A stretch of DNA of 64,000 nt from Burkholderia sp. SRS-W-2-2016 (GCF_001931485.1 NZ_MSDV01000021.1:177903-241902); one strand, 5' to 3'; shown: positions 1-9,766, counted from the first letter of the stretch. Notes: generated from the sequence alone by a model not told the origin. Numbers and translations are program-made.

Positions 1-1509
1 CACAGCATCGGCGTGCCGCTCACGCTCGCGGCGGTCGCGGTCGCGCTGAGCTTCTTCTCGTTCCTGCCGACCGCGTATCGCGGCGTGTCGGAGCTCGGTC
101 AGATCGCCGGCGTCGGGATGTTCGTCGCGTACTTCACCAACATGACGCTGCTGCCGGCGCTGCTCAAGCTCTTCAATCCGCCGGGCGAAGCCGCATCGCC
201 GGGCTTCAAGCAGCTCGCGCCCGTCGATGATTTCCTCGACCATCATCGCCGGCCGGTGCTGATCGGCACGCTGATCGTCGTGATCGGCGCGACGCCGCTG
301 CTCGCGCATCTGCGTTTCGACTTCAATCCGCTGCATCTGAAGGACCCGCATACGGAATCGCTGGCGACGCTGCTGTCGCTGAAGGATTCGCCGGAAGCCG
401 CGGTCAACAACGTGCATGCGCTCGCGCCGTCGCTCGCCGACGCCGACGCGATGGCCGAGCGTTTGCGCAAGCTGCCCGAAGTGGGCCGCGTGACCACGCT
501 GACCACCTTCGTGCCGGCAGAGCAGCAGCAGAAGATGATGCTGATCGCGAGCGCCGCGCAGCAGTTGCTGCCGGCGCTGCAACAGCAGCCCGCGGCGCAG
601 GCCACCGACGAAGTGCGCGTCGCCGCGCTCAAGCGCGCGGCCAACCAGCTGTCGCTCGCCGCCGAGGACCATCCGGGCCCGGGCGCGGCCGAAGCGGAGC
701 ATCTGTCGACCACGCTGCAAAAACTCGCCGGCGCCGATGCGGCCACTCGCGACCGCGCCGAAGTCGCGATGTCCGATACGCTGCGCGTCGCGCTGAAGCA
801 GCTGGAAAACCTGCTGCAACCGACCGAAATTACCCGCGAAAACCTGCCCAAGGAAATCTCCGCGCGGTGGATCGGCCAGGGCGGCAAAGCGCTCGTCGAC
901 ATCTCGCCGAAGATCGCGGCCGGCACCGATCCGAACGACGACGCGATGCTCGCCCGCTTCGCGCACGCGGTGAAGAAAGCCGAGCCGGGCGCGATCGGCG
1001 GCCCGATCTCGATCCTCCATTCGGCCGACACGATCATCAAGGCGTTCCTGCAGGCCGCGGTCTACGCGCTGCTGTCGATCGCGGTGCTGCTGTGGATCGC
1101 GCTGCGCCGTATCGGCGACGTGCTGCGCACGCTGGTGCCGCTGCTGGTGTCCGCGCTCGTTACGCTCGAACTGTGCGTGGTGTTCGGCATGCCGCTGAAC
1201 TTCGCGAATATCATCGCGCTGCCGCTGATGCTCGGCGTCGGCGTCGCGTTCAAGATCTACTTCGTGATGGCATGGCGCAACGGCCAGACCGGCCTGTTGC
1301 AGTCGAGCCTGACGCACGCGGTGCTGTTCAGCGCCGCGACCACCGCCACTGCGTTTGGTAGCCTGTGGCTGTCGCATCATCCGGGCACCTCGAGCATGGG
1401 GCGGCTGCTTGCGCTGTCGCTGTTCTGCACGCTGATCGGCGCGGTGGTGTTCCAGCCGGTACTGATGGGCAAGCCACGCCAACGTCGCGGGAAGCAAAAG
1501 GGAATTTAA
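1..1509 (+). CDS. hpnN: HpnN, hopanoid-associated RND transporter (C-terminal part)
   Basis: The frame is open from the first base, so the N-terminal part lies outside the window; about 502 residues are visible. The piece begins inside a membrane block (two helices within visible residues 1-55). A further helix near 85-100 opens the second RND half, followed by a long Ala/Gln-rich periplasmic loop and five closely packed C-terminal helices (about 345-490). This is the architecture of MMPL/HpnN exporters, which move hopanoids to the outer membrane. The family assignment rests on this layout and on the neighbours: mlaA begins 3 bp downstream and the hopanoid synthesis genes follow on the other strand. 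Confidence 0.85.
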   Translation, partial: HSIGVPLTLAAVAVALSFFSFLPTAYRGVSELGQIAGVGMFVAYFTNMTLLPALLKLFNPPGEAASPGFKQLAPVDDFLDHHRRPVLIGTLIVVIGATPLLAHLRFDFNPLHLKDPHTESLATLLSLKDSPEAAVNNVHALAPSLADADAMAERLRKLPEVGRVTTLTTFVPAEQQQKMMLIASAAQQLLPALQQQPAAQATDEVRVAALKRAANQLSLAAEDHPGPGAAEAEHLSTTLQKLAGADAATRDRAEVAMSDTLRVALKQLENLLQPTEITRENLPKEISARWIGQGGKALVDISPKIAAGTDPNDDAMLARFAHAVKKAEPGAIGGPISILHSADTIIKAFLQAAVYALLSIAVLLWIALRRIGDVLRTLVPLLVSALVTLELCVVFGMPLNFANIIALPLMLGVGVAFKIYFVMAWRNGQTGLLQSSLTHAVLFSAATTATAFGSLWLSHHPGTSSMGRLLALSLFCTLIGAVVFQPVLMGKPRQRRGKQKGI

Positions 1510-1512
1510 AGT

Positions 1513-2592
1513 ATGAAGCTGCGTAACACCGCGCTGGCGCTGACCGCTGCCGGTTTGATCTCCGGCTGCGCAACCGGTCCCGACCGCAAGCCGGGCGATC
1601 CGTTCGAACCGGTGAACCGGGCGATCTTCTCGTTCAACGATGGCGTCGACCGCTACGTCGCGGTGCCGGTCGCGAAGGGCTATCAGAAGGTGACGCCGCA
1701 ACCGCTGCGCACCGCCGTCAGCAATTTCTTCTCGAACCTCGGCGACCTGACCAACGCGGCCAACGCGCTGCTGCAGCTGAAGATCACCGATGCGACCGAA
1801 GACATCATGCGTTTCGCGATGAACTCGGTGTTCGGCATCGGCGGTCTGCTCGACTTTGCGACCCCGGCCGGGTTGCCGAAGCATCACCAGGACTTCGGGC
1901 TGACGCTTGGGCACTGGGGTGTGCCGTCGGGTCCGTTCCTCGTGCTGCCGCTGTTCGGGCCGAGCACGGTGCGCGACAGCATGGGGCTGATCGTCGATGT
2001 GAAGTTCAATCCGATCAACTACATCGAGCCGGCGACCCGCAATCCGCTGTACGTGCTGCAGTTCGTCAGCACGCGCTCGGATCTGCTCGGCGCGACCGAT
2101 CTGTTGCAGCAGGCCGCGCTGGATAAGTATTCGTTCGTGCGCGATGCGTATACGCAGCAGCGGTTGTCGCGGTTGCGCGGTACGAGTAATACGGCACCGT
2201 TGCCGGATTACGACGACCACGGCGAGAACGGATCGGGGGCGCCCGCGGCTGGGGCGCCGGCGGTTGGGTTGCCTAATTACGCTGATCCGGGGGATGTTGG
2301 GGAGGCGCCGGGTGGGGCTTCGGGCGCTAGTGGTGCGGCTGGTGCGGGTAAGGGCTCGCCGGATGGGGTGCCTGATTACACCGATCCGGGTGAGAACGCG
2401 CCGGCGCCGAACGGCGCGTCGGGTGCATCGGGTGCGGGTGGCGCTAACCAGGCTGCGCCGTCGTCGGCTGTGCCTAATTACTCCGATCCGGGCGATACCG
2501 CCGCACCTGCTGCGCCCGCGGTGCCTTCCGCGCCCGCTGTTCAGGCGCCGTCGGGTGCGTCGGCTACGCAGGCCGTCCCCGCACCTCAATAA
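1513..2592 (+). CDS. mlaA: MlaA (VacJ) outer-membrane lipoprotein with a repeat-bearing tail
   Basis: Outer-membrane component of the Mla retrograde phospholipid pathway. A lipoprotein signal peptide ends in the lipobox LISGC (Cys19), and the VacJ core follows (DPFEPVNRAIFSFND to about residue 220). At 359 residues it is about 100 longer than usual. The extra tail is Gly/Ala/Pro-rich and carries four copies of a [LV]P[DN]Y.D.G[DE] module, at residues 230, 253, 286 and 320. The tail also uses more GGG/GGT/GTT codons than the core. It starts 3 bp after hpnN and probably shares its transcript, which links hopanoid export and lipid-asymmetry maintenance. A hairpin follows the gene. Confidence 0.93.
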   Translation: MKLRNTALALTAAGLISGCATGPDRKPGDPFEPVNRAIFSFNDGVDRYVAVPVAKGYQKVTPQPLRTAVSNFFSNLGDLTNAANALLQLKITDATEDIMRFAMNSVFGIGGLLDFATPAGLPKHHQDFGLTLGHWGVPSGPFLVLPLFGPSTVRDSMGLIVDVKFNPINYIEPATRNPLYVLQFVSTRSDLLGATDLLQQAALDKYSFVRDAYTQQRLSRLRGTSNTAPLPDYDDHGENGSGAPAAGAPAVGLPNYADPGDVGEAPGGASGASGAAGAGKGSPDGVPDYTDPGENAPAPNGASGASGAGGANQAAPSSAVPNYSDPGDTAAPAAPAVPSAPAVQAPSGASATQAVPAPQ

Positions 2593-2623
2593 CGCGTCAA
2601 CAACAAACGCTCTAAATAGAAAC

Positions 2624-2646
2624 GGGGCGCCCGCAATGGGCGCCCC
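2624..2646 (+). terminator. GC-rich hairpin after mlaA
   Basis: Perfect 9-bp arms GGGGCGCCC / GGGCGCCCC enclose a 5-nt loop 31 bp after the mlaA stop. No T-run follows, so it may be a weak terminator or an mRNA 3' stabiliser. Confidence 0.5.
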
Positions 2647-2817
2647 GCAAAAACTACGGCAAATCGCGTCGAAGTCGGAACGCCAGCCGGGCGCCCTTCC
2701 GGTTTACAAGCTGCCATCGCATCACCCCGGCAAACCTACGCGGCAACCGCGCCGCCCTATCTGCTACAGCCAGCGCGAACGGCGCTCACCTGCTCAACCA
2801 CTCCGACCGCGTTCCGC

Positions 2818-3303
2818 TCAATGCAGGCTATCAACTTCGCTGCGCGCGGCGACCCGCTCTTCATCGACGGCCGCTACCGGCGCCGGCTGCGGCACCGGCC
2901 GGGAATTCGCCCGATAGTGCGCGAACTGCTCGTCCGCGAAACGGATGCGGGTGCGGCCATGCGGCGCCGGCTCACCGTTTTCGTCGAGATTGACGAACAC
3001 CATCTTTTCGACCGTCAGAATGCTCTTGCGGGTGATCTTGTTGCGCACTTCGCAGCGCAGCGTGATCGACGTGCGGCCGAAATGTGTAGCCGTCATACCG
3101 AGTTCGATGATGTCGCCCTGCCGCGCCGAGCTGACGAAGTTGATCTCGGACATGAACTTGGTCACGACCCGCTGGTTATCGAGCTGGCTGATCGCGTAGA
3201 TCGCCGCTTCCTCGTCGATCCAGCGCAGCAGGCTGCCGCCGAACAGCGTTCCGTTGGGATTCAGGTCTTCGGGCTTCACCCACTTTCTGGTATGGAAATT
3301 CAT
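2818..3303 (-). CDS. Acyl-CoA thioesterase, YciA-type hotdog fold
   Basis: A 161-residue single hotdog domain: NPNGTLFGGSLLRWIDEEAA carries the catalytic Asn/Asp region of YciA-type thioesterases, and the strand region SEINFVSSARQGD follows. It should hydrolyse acyl-CoA thioesters in the cytoplasm. I start at the ATG at 3303 because AAGGAG precedes it; a longer frame to 3384 exists but has no ribosome-binding site. It lies between the hopanoid transport and synthesis genes without an obvious operon partner. The last 30 residues are Pro/Ala/Val-rich and look disordered. Confidence 0.85.
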   Translation of the reverse strand: MNFHTRKWVKPEDLNPNGTLFGGSLLRWIDEEAAIYAISQLDNQRVVTKFMSEINFVSSARQGDIIELGMTATHFGRTSITLRCEVRNKITRKSILTVEKMVFVNLDENGEPAPHGRTRIRFADEQFAHYRANSRPVPQPAPVAAVDEERVAARSEVDSLH

Positions 3304-3592
3304 CTGGCACTCCTTTTCTGAAGCTCCCAGCCGGGTGTACCGAACACTCGAACTAGGGTTAACACTTACGATTATACCGAACATAAGGGTTTTCCCTAGT
3401 TTTTCAATGCTTGCTGAATTTATCGGGGCGATAGGCTGGGGCTAGAGAGGCCGAGTGTGTGGGCGGCCAAGGAGCCCGAATGGCGGACTCGTCGTGCCGA
3501 GAGATGATGGCGTGCGCTTGCCGGACGGCGCGGGTGCCGGGGCAAGCGTGTGTCGGAATGGTGATGTGTGTTGCTAGCTGGAAGCGACTGCC

Positions 3593-4336
3593 TCAAACCG
3601 TAACCATCATCCGCAGCGCGCCAGCCTCGCCCAGCGCCCGCCGCGCTTCGACCAAAGTGGTCCGCGCGGCGCGCGCATCGGCGGCGAGTTTCAGCAGCGC
3701 GCCGAGCTGCGACGGCTGGCGCAGCAACTCGCGCAGAATCGGCCCGAGCGCGGTCGTGCCGTCGTCGCGCAGACCGGCCGTGGCGGCCGGCGGCAGCGTG
3801 CGCCACGCCGGATCGACGATCGCGCGGCACACCGCGAACGGCAAGCCGTGCGCGGCAGCCGTCGCGCCGGCGATATGCGATTCCATATCCACCGCAAGCG
3901 CGCCGGTCGACGTATGCAGCGCGCTTTTATCGGCGGCGGTGATCAGCGGTGCGGCTACCGCGGCCGTCGAGCCGCGTCGCACGCGCGCGCCGAGCCCGCC
4001 CGCGTTCACTGCCGCCGCGATCATCGCGGTCCAGTCCACATCGGTGGCGATGCGCCCGTTCGGCCCATGCACCGCATCGGCGACGATCAACGCGCCCGGC
4101 TCCAGCTCCGGCGCAAGCCCGCCCGCGGTGCCGAAGCTGACGATGCCCGCCGCGCCGCGCGCGACCGCCGCAGTCAAAGCCCGTTCGAGCAGATCGGCGC
4201 GCGCCGCGTACACGACCTCGACGCCGTCGCTGCCGTCGCCGCGCGCGATACGCGCCTCGAACGCCATCCCCGTTACGACGATCACCGGCAGGCGCCCGGC
4301 GGCGGCGTTGCCCGCCGGCATTCTCGATCCGGCCAC
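3593..4336 (-). CDS. hpnG: HpnG, adenosylhopane nucleoside phosphorylase
   Basis: A nucleoside-phosphorylase fold protein of 247 residues. It has the MTAN-like start VIVVTGMAFEARIA, the glycine-rich stretch FGTAGGLAPELEPG, and the substrate-binding segment VDMESH. In hopanoid-producing bacteria HpnG removes adenine from adenosylhopane to give ribosylhopane, an early step of side-chain extension. It begins with GTG 1 bp after the shc stop (ATG at 4321 is an alternative), so it is the last gene of hpnD-hpnE-shc-hpnG. The HpnH partner that makes adenosylhopane is not in the window. Confidence 0.85.
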   Translation of the reverse strand: MAGSRMPAGNAAAGRLPVIVVTGMAFEARIARGDGSDGVEVVYAARADLLERALTAAVARGAAGIVSFGTAGGLAPELEPGALIVADAVHGPNGRIATDVDWTAMIAAAVNAGGLGARVRRGSTAAVAAPLITAADKSALHTSTGALAVDMESHIAGATAAAHGLPFAVCRAIVDPAWRTLPPAATAGLRDDGTTALGPILRELLRQPSQLGALLKLAADARAARTTLVEARRALGEAGALRMMVTV

Positions 4337-4337
4337 G

Positions 4338-6419
4338 TTACATCCCGACCGTCACGCGCGTGAGCCCATTGCGCTTCAGGTGACGGAAACGCGCGAGCGC
4401 CCACAGCGGGAAGAACTTGCGATAACCGTGATAACGCAGGTAGAACACGCGCGGGAAACCGGTCGCGGTAAAGCGCGTTTCGTCCCACAGACCATGCTCG
4501 CGCTGTTCGCGCTGCAGATAGTCGATGCCGCGTGCAACCGCCTCGTGATTGACCTCGCCCGCCGCCATCAGGCCGAGCAGCGCCCACGCGGTCTGCGACG
4601 CGGTGCTCGGCGCGCGCTCGTAGCCGCGATAGTCGAGCTTGTAGCTCTCGCCGGCCTCGCCCCAGCCGCCGTCGTCGTTCTGGATCGACAGCAGCCACTG
4701 CGCCGCGCGCTTGATGCGCGGGTCGTCGTGCGGCATGCCGGCCGCGTTCAGCGAGCTCAGCGCGGTCCACGTGCCATAGATGTAGTTCAGGCCCCAGCGG
4801 CCGTACCAGCTGCCATCCGACTCCTGCTCCTGCAGCATGTACGCGAACGCGCGCTGCGCCGGCTCGCTGCCCTGCGGCAACTCGCCGAGTTGCGCGAGCA
4901 TCGACAGACAGCGGCCCGATACGTCGGCCGTCGGCGGATCGAGCAATGCGCCGTGATCCGAGAACGGAATGTTGTTCAGGTAGTACTGAGTGTTTTCCGG
5001 TTCGAACGCGCCCCAGCCGCCGTCGCTGCTCTGCATGCCGACCACCCATTCGCGCGCGCGCGCAATCGACGCGCGATACGCATCCGATTGCGTGAGCGCC
5101 GCCGAGCGTTGCATCGCCATCGCGACCACCGCGGTATCGTCGACGTCCGGGTAATGCGCGTTGTTGTACTGGAACGCCCAGCCGCCCGGACGCACGTTCG
5201 GGCGACGCGAAATCCAGTCGCCGCGCACGTCGAGAATCTGCAGCGGCAGCAGCCATTGCAGCCCACGCTCGGCGGCCTGCTCGGCGCGCGCGTCGCCGGT
5301 TTCGAGCAGCGCGTGCGCGGCCAGCGAGGTATCCCACACCGGCGACAGACACGGCTGGCAATATGCTTCGTCATCCTTGATAACGAGCAATTTGTCGAGC
5401 GACTTGCGAGCGATCGCGCGGTTCGGATGATCGGCCGGATAGCCGAGCACGTCGTACATCATCACCGAGTTGGCCATCGCCGGGAAAATCGCGCCGAGGC
5501 CGTCTTCGCCGTTCAGACGTTCATCGACGAAGGCGACCGCCGCGCGAACCGCGCGCTCGCGGGTCGCCTTCGGGAACAGCCCGTCGACCGCGCGCAGCAC
5601 CGTATCGACGCCGCGGAAAAAGCCGAACCAGCCCGCGTGCTGATGCGGCGCGCGCGCGTTCATGCCGGTGTTGACCGGCGCGCCGCGGAACAGCTCGTCG
5701 ATGCGGACCTTGCGCGGGTTGCGCGCGAGCGGCCGTTTCGCGTTCAGCACCAGCAGCGGCACGATCACGGTACGCGCCCAGTACGACACCTTCGACAGAT
5801 GGAACGGGAACCACATCGGCAGCAGCATGATCTCGACCGGCATCATCGGCACCGCGCGCCACGACACCACGCCGAACAGCGCGAGCAGGATGCGCGTGAA
5901 CACGTTCACGTTTTCCGCGCCGCCGTGCGCGAGGATCGCTTCGCGCGCGCGGACCATGTGCTCGGCATCCGGCGAGTCGCCGATCATCTTCAGTGCGAAA
6001 TAGGCCTTCACGCTCGCGCTGATGTCGAGCGCGCCGTCGGTGAACAGCGGCCAGCCGCCGTTCGGCAACTGGATGCGGCGCAGATAGCGCGCGACCTTCT
6101 GTTCGAGTTCGAGGTTCGGCGTTTCGCCGAGGTAGTGAACCAGCAGCACGTATTCGGCCGGAATCGTCGCGTCGGCTTCGAGTTCGTAGACCCAGTGGCC
6201 GTCGGGTTGCTGCGCGGCGAGGATGGCGTCGGTCGCGCGGGTGATCGCGGAGTCGAGCGCGGGCGCGGCGAACGGGGTTGCGGCGACGGCGCTTGCGGCG
6301 GCGGGGCTTGCGGATACGGCAGCCGACACGGCTTCGGCCATCACGGCCGGTTCAAGCGTCGCGTCGGCGGTTTCGGACAGCACCGCGTCCAGCGGCTGGT
6401 TCTCGGATAAATCGTTCAT
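4338..6419 (-). CDS. shc: Squalene-hopene cyclase
   Basis: Cyclises squalene to hopene and diplopterol at the inner membrane. The protein has 693 residues, typical for the family. The catalytic acid motif DVDDTA lies near residues 425-430, and QW-type repeats (such as QNDDGGWGE and QSSDGGWGA) recur along the length. The first 55 residues are a variable Ala/Val/Thr-rich extension. The start at 6419 overlaps the hpnE stop by four bases (ATGA); upstream of that point the frame is only the antisense side of hpnE. Translational coupling fits an hpnD-hpnE-shc-hpnG operon. Confidence 0.97.
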   Translation of the reverse strand: MNDLSENQPLDAVLSETADATLEPAVMAEAVSAAVSASPAAASAVAATPFAAPALDSAITRATDAILAAQQPDGHWVYELEADATIPAEYVLLVHYLGETPNLELEQKVARYLRRIQLPNGGWPLFTDGALDISASVKAYFALKMIGDSPDAEHMVRAREAILAHGGAENVNVFTRILLALFGVVSWRAVPMMPVEIMLLPMWFPFHLSKVSYWARTVIVPLLVLNAKRPLARNPRKVRIDELFRGAPVNTGMNARAPHQHAGWFGFFRGVDTVLRAVDGLFPKATRERAVRAAVAFVDERLNGEDGLGAIFPAMANSVMMYDVLGYPADHPNRAIARKSLDKLLVIKDDEAYCQPCLSPVWDTSLAAHALLETGDARAEQAAERGLQWLLPLQILDVRGDWISRRPNVRPGGWAFQYNNAHYPDVDDTAVVAMAMQRSAALTQSDAYRASIARAREWVVGMQSSDGGWGAFEPENTQYYLNNIPFSDHGALLDPPTADVSGRCLSMLAQLGELPQGSEPAQRAFAYMLQEQESDGSWYGRWGLNYIYGTWTALSSLNAAGMPHDDPRIKRAAQWLLSIQNDDGGWGEAGESYKLDYRGYERAPSTASQTAWALLGLMAAGEVNHEAVARGIDYLQREQREHGLWDETRFTATGFPRVFYLRYHGYRKFFPLWALARFRHLKRNGLTRVTVGM

Positions 6420-7684
6420 CGGCGTTCCATCGGTTGATTCAGCAGCGTATCCGCGGCCTGCTGGCCGGAGCGGATCGCCCCTTCGAGCGTCGCGGGCAGG
6501 CCGGTGGCCGTCCAGTCTCCCGCGAGCATCAGGTTGTTCCAGCGCGTGCGCGTGCCGGGCCGCAGCGTGTCCTGCTCCGGCAGCGCGGCAAACGTCGCGC
6601 GTGCTTCGTTGACCACCTGCCACGGCGGCAGCGGCGCGAGCGGCAGATTGACGGCCCGCGCGACCTCGGCCCAGACGGTCGCGGCCAGTACGTCGGGCGG
6701 CGTGTCGAGCAGGCGGTCGGCGCCGTCGAGCGTGACGGACAGACGCCCGTCGAACGCGAACAGCCACGCGGACGTGCCGTTCAATAGCGCGGTGACCTGC
6801 GGCAAGCCGAACGGCGGCTCGATCGCGAAGTGCACGTTCAGCGCGGCGGTAAAGCGGTTCGGTCCGCGCAGGCCCGGCACCAGCGTCGCCGCGGGTCCCG
6901 GCGGCAACGCGAGAATCACGGCCTCGTTCGCGCCGAGCGCGATGCTTTCGCCGGCGAATTGCAGCGACTGCACGCGCGCCGGCTCGCTCGCGAACGTGAG
7001 CGCGCGCAGCGGCGAGCCGAGCCGGATCGTCGCGCCGCCGTGTTGCAGCAGACGCAGCGCCGGATCGACAAACGCGCTGCCAAGACCATTCGACGCCAGT
7101 AGCGGCCGGCACGCAAGGCCGCCCGCGAGCAGCGTTTCGCGCACGATCGCGCCGGTCAGTTCGGCCGACGCGTCGCGCGGTTCCATATACAGCAGCGCAT
7201 GCAGCAGCGGCCGCAGAAAGCGGTCCCACAGCGGACCGTTAGAGCGCATCGTCTGCGCGACGCTGCGGCCGGGGCGCGCCATCAGCAGCGGCACCAGCGT
7301 GAGGTAATCGGCCGGCTGCGTGTGCGGCACGCGCGCCTGTGAGTCAAAGATCCACCACGGCACGATGCCCGGCGACAGTCGCACGTTCCAGCGCGCGAGC
7401 GTGGCCAGATCGACGAACGGATAGTCGGGCTGCGCGGGGCCGACCAGTTCGTCGGCGGCGCCGATCGCGCGCGTGTAGTTCAGCGTCGCCGTGTTGCCGG
7501 CCATCACGATGTGATTGCCGCTGTCGAGCGTCGCGCCGAGCTTTGCGTCGTAGTACGAACGACAGCGTCCGCCCGCGTGCTGCTCGGCCTCGTGCAGCAC
7601 GACCCGCGCGCCGCGCCGCTGCGCCTGCACGGCGGCGGCGAGGCCGGCCAGACCTGCGCCGACCACGTGGACGAGCTTCGGCAT
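6416..7684 (-). CDS. hpnE: HpnE, hydroxysqualene dehydroxylase (FAD-dependent)
   Basis: A 422-residue flavoprotein of the squalene-associated amine-oxidase/desaturase family. The N-terminal Rossmann motif is GAGLAGLAAAVQAQRRGA, followed by the conserved AGGRCRS segment, and the C-terminal FAD segment is LMLAGDWTATGLPATLEGA. With HpnC and HpnD it makes squalene from farnesyl diphosphate; HpnE reduces hydroxysqualene. It lies 10 bp after hpnD and overlaps shc by four bases. HpnC is not seen in the window. Confidence 0.95.
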   Translation of the reverse strand: MPKLVHVVGAGLAGLAAAVQAQRRGARVVLHEAEQHAGGRCRSYYDAKLGATLDSGNHIVMAGNTATLNYTRAIGAADELVGPAQPDYPFVDLATLARWNVRLSPGIVPWWIFDSQARVPHTQPADYLTLVPLLMARPGRSVAQTMRSNGPLWDRFLRPLLHALLYMEPRDASAELTGAIVRETLLAGGLACRPLLASNGLGSAFVDPALRLLQHGGATIRLGSPLRALTFASEPARVQSLQFAGESIALGANEAVILALPPGPAATLVPGLRGPNRFTAALNVHFAIEPPFGLPQVTALLNGTSAWLFAFDGRLSVTLDGADRLLDTPPDVLAATVWAEVARAVNLPLAPLPPWQVVNEARATFAALPEQDTLRPGTRTRWNNLMLAGDWTATGLPATLEGAIRSGQQAADTLLNQPMERR

Positions 7685-7694
7685 CAGCCCGGGA

Positions 7695-8543
7695 TCAGAA
7701 CAGCGCGTAGCGCGCGACGATCCACAGCAGGCGCAGCTTCGGCTTGCTCACCTTGGTGCGTGGAATGTCGAAGCCGCGCTCCAGCGTGCGCTCGAGCAGC
7801 ACGCGATAGACACCCGACATGATGCGCGGCGCGCGCACCTGGGCGCGCGGCTCGCGATCCATGATCGCGTCGGATTCGGCGAAGTGCTGTTTCGCGCGCT
7901 CGGCGAGCGTCGCGCACACGCGCGGCAGCGACGGATCGTCGGCGATCTGCTGCGGGCTCGTGACCGCGATGCCTTCGCGCGCGAGCAGCTCGTGCGGCAG
8001 GTAGCAGCGGTTGATGCCGGCGTCTTCGTCGATATCGCGCAGGATGTTGGTCAGTTGCAGCGCGCGGCCGAGATGGTGCGCGAGCTGGTGGCCCGGCTCG
8101 TCGCGCATCCCGAATATCCTCACCGATAGCCGGCCCGCCGCGCTCGCGACGCGGTCGCAATAGAGGTCGAGGGTGGCTTCGTCGGGCGCGCAGATGTCGG
8201 CGGCGGCATCCATCGCCATGCCGTCGATCATCGCGTGGAAGTCTTCGCGTTGCAGACGGAACGTGTGAATGTGCCGGGTCAGCGCGCGCAGCGACGCGCG
8301 CGGCGCGCCGGCGTAGCACGCGTCGATGTCGGCGCGCCATTGTTCGAGCGCGGCCGCGCGTTCGGCGCGCGGCAGGTCGCTGTCGGCGATGTCGTCGACC
8401 GCTCGGCAGAACGCGTAGACCTGATACATCGCATCGCGCTGCGCCGCCGGCAGGATGCGCATCGCGAGATAAAACGAGCTGCCGGACGTGGCGGCAGCGG
8501 CGTCGATTTCAGTATCGTCCACGACAAGATTGGAAACAGCCAA
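7695..8543 (-). CDS. hpnD: HpnD, presqualene diphosphate synthase
   Basis: Condenses two farnesyl diphosphates to presqualene diphosphate. Both Asp-rich motifs of the squalene/phytoene synthase family are present: YAFCRAVDDIADSD and LTNILRDIDEDAG, with RCYLP after the second. I start at a TTG at 8543 because GGAGA lies 5 bp before it and the resulting 282 residues match the family; the longer frame to 8807 has no support. Within the gene, at 8109-8127, is a perfect iteron-like sequence spelled with CTA, AGG, ATA and GGG codons, unlike the neighbouring CTG/CGC/ATC/GGC usage (see findings). Confidence 0.93.
   Translation of the reverse strand: MAVSNLVVDDTEIDAAAATSGSSFYLAMRILPAAQRDAMYQVYAFCRAVDDIADSDLPRAERAAALEQWRADIDACYAGAPRASLRALTRHIHTFRLQREDFHAMIDGMAMDAAADICAPDEATLDLYCDRVASAAGRLSVRIFGMRDEPGHQLAHHLGRALQLTNILRDIDEDAGINRCYLPHELLAREGIAVTSPQQIADDPSLPRVCATLAERAKQHFAESDAIMDREPRAQVRAPRIMSGVYRVLLERTLERGFDIPRTKVSKPKLRLLWIVARYALF
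8109..8127 (+). repeat. Intragenic iteron-like site in hpnD
   Basis: The plus strand reads CCCGAATATCCTCACCGAT, matching the origin iteron CCCG-6-CTCACC with the same 6-bp interval. It encodes VRIFG of HpnD on the other strand. It is the only full match I found inside a gene body. Confidence 0.5.
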
Positions 8544-8818
8544 GACGATCTCCGCTGGAGGCGCCTGCTGAAAGGCGTACAAAGAAGTTTTTATGCCGAC
8601 CCGCAGGGCAGTGGGTCCGCGCGCACGGACAGGCGCGAAAGATCCGGCTGGGTGGCCGGAAACGGCGAAAAGTATAGCAATCTTTGCCGACCGACGCAGT
8701 TGCGGCGGTCGGGAGGCGGTGGTGGAGAAGGGCGAGGAGCCGTGAGCGGCGGGATTTGCACCGTTCCCAGGCGCACGGGTGTGGCCGGCTCGCACCCGCC
8801 ACCGCAACGCTACGGCCG

Positions 8819-9766
8819 CTAGGCCGCCAGCCGGAACGCCACCGAGCGGTTGCGCCCCTGCCGCTTCGCGCTATACAGCGCGGCGTCGGCCTCGTTGATC
8901 AGCACGTCGTACGCGGGCACGCCTTCGCGCGCCGCCGCGCCGCCCAGGCTCGCGGTCACCGGCACGCTGGTGCCGAGCAGCTCGACCGGGGTTTCCTCGA
9001 TCACCGCGCGGATTTTCTCCGCGACCAGCATCGCGTCGTCGAGCGGCGTGCACGGCAGCAGCAGCGCGAACTCCTCGCCGCCGAAGCGCCCGAACGTGTC
9101 CTGCGCGCGCACCACGCCGGCCACCCGCTGCGCCATCACGCGCAGCACGGTATCGCCGACGCCGTGACCGAACTGGTCGTTGATCTTCTTGAAGTGATCG
9201 AGATCGAACAGCAGCATCGACAGATCGCCGCCGTAGCGCTGCCAGCGCGTGAATTCATCGCGCAGCCGCGCTTCGAAAAATCGCCGGTTCGCGATGCCGG
9301 TGAGACCGTCCAGATTCGCGTATTCCTGCAGCTTGGCGACCGCCTCCTCGCGTTCGCGCTGCACGATGCTCACGTGCGTGACGTCGGAGATCGTCACGCA
9401 CACGGCCACCACCTCGCGCTCGCGCATCAGCGGCATGAACGTGCAGTCCTGCTGCATGAAATCGACGCCGCCGGTAATCGGCCGGTCGTGCTCGAAGCGG
9501 AACAGATACGGGCGCTGCTCCCACGAACTGAACGCGAAGGTGCCGAGCTGGAACACGCTGTCGATCTTGCGCTGCAACCACACGCGCGGCAGTTCCGGAA
9601 AATGCGCAAAGATCGAGCGGCCGACCGCCTGCTGCGCTGACAGCCCGCTGTGGTCCTGCATGAAGCGATTCCACATCAGCACATTCATCTCGCGGTCGAG
9701 CACGAAAATGCCAAAGCCGACCCGCTCGACCACCAGGTCGCTCAACGATTCAACCGATACATTCAT
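8819..9766 (-). CDS. PAS-GGDEF diguanylate cyclase
   Basis: A 315-residue protein that should make cyclic di-GMP. Residues 1-130 form a PAS-type sensor (GFGIFVLDREMNVLMWN), a short helix joins it to a GGDEF domain (DGLTGIANRRFF), and the active-site loop is GGEEF at 229-233. No EAL domain and no membrane segment are seen. The start overlaps the stop of the upstream CheC-like gene by four bases. It is therefore the last gene of a three-gene operon with a CheY-like receiver and a CheC-like phosphatase, suggesting that a phosphorelay controls the cyclase. Confidence 0.93.
   Translation of the reverse strand: MNVSVESLSDLVVERVGFGIFVLDREMNVLMWNRFMQDHSGLSAQQAVGRSIFAHFPELPRVWLQRKIDSVFQLGTFAFSSWEQRPYLFRFEHDRPITGGVDFMQQDCTFMPLMREREVVAVCVTISDVTHVSIVQREREEAVAKLQEYANLDGLTGIANRRFFEARLRDEFTRWQRYGGDLSMLLFDLDHFKKINDQFGHGVGDTVLRVMAQRVAGVVRAQDTFGRFGGEEFALLLPCTPLDDAMLVAEKIRAVIEETPVELLGTSVPVTASLGGAAAREGVPAYDVLINEADAALYSAKRQGRNRSVAFRLAA

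Noticed and set aside
2780..2800. A possible iteron near 2787 (CTCACCTG)
   Set aside because: The distance to the CG half is 7 bp, not 6, and the sequence otherwise differs.
3459..6410. A 983-residue plus-strand frame opposite hpnG and shc
   Set aside because: It is the antisense shadow of strongly recognised genes, Arg-rich, without a ribosome site or domain.
6420..7229. N-terminal extension of the shc frame
   Set aside because: It overlaps hpnE in a different frame and lacks any cyclase similarity; shc starts at 6419 by an ATGA overlap.
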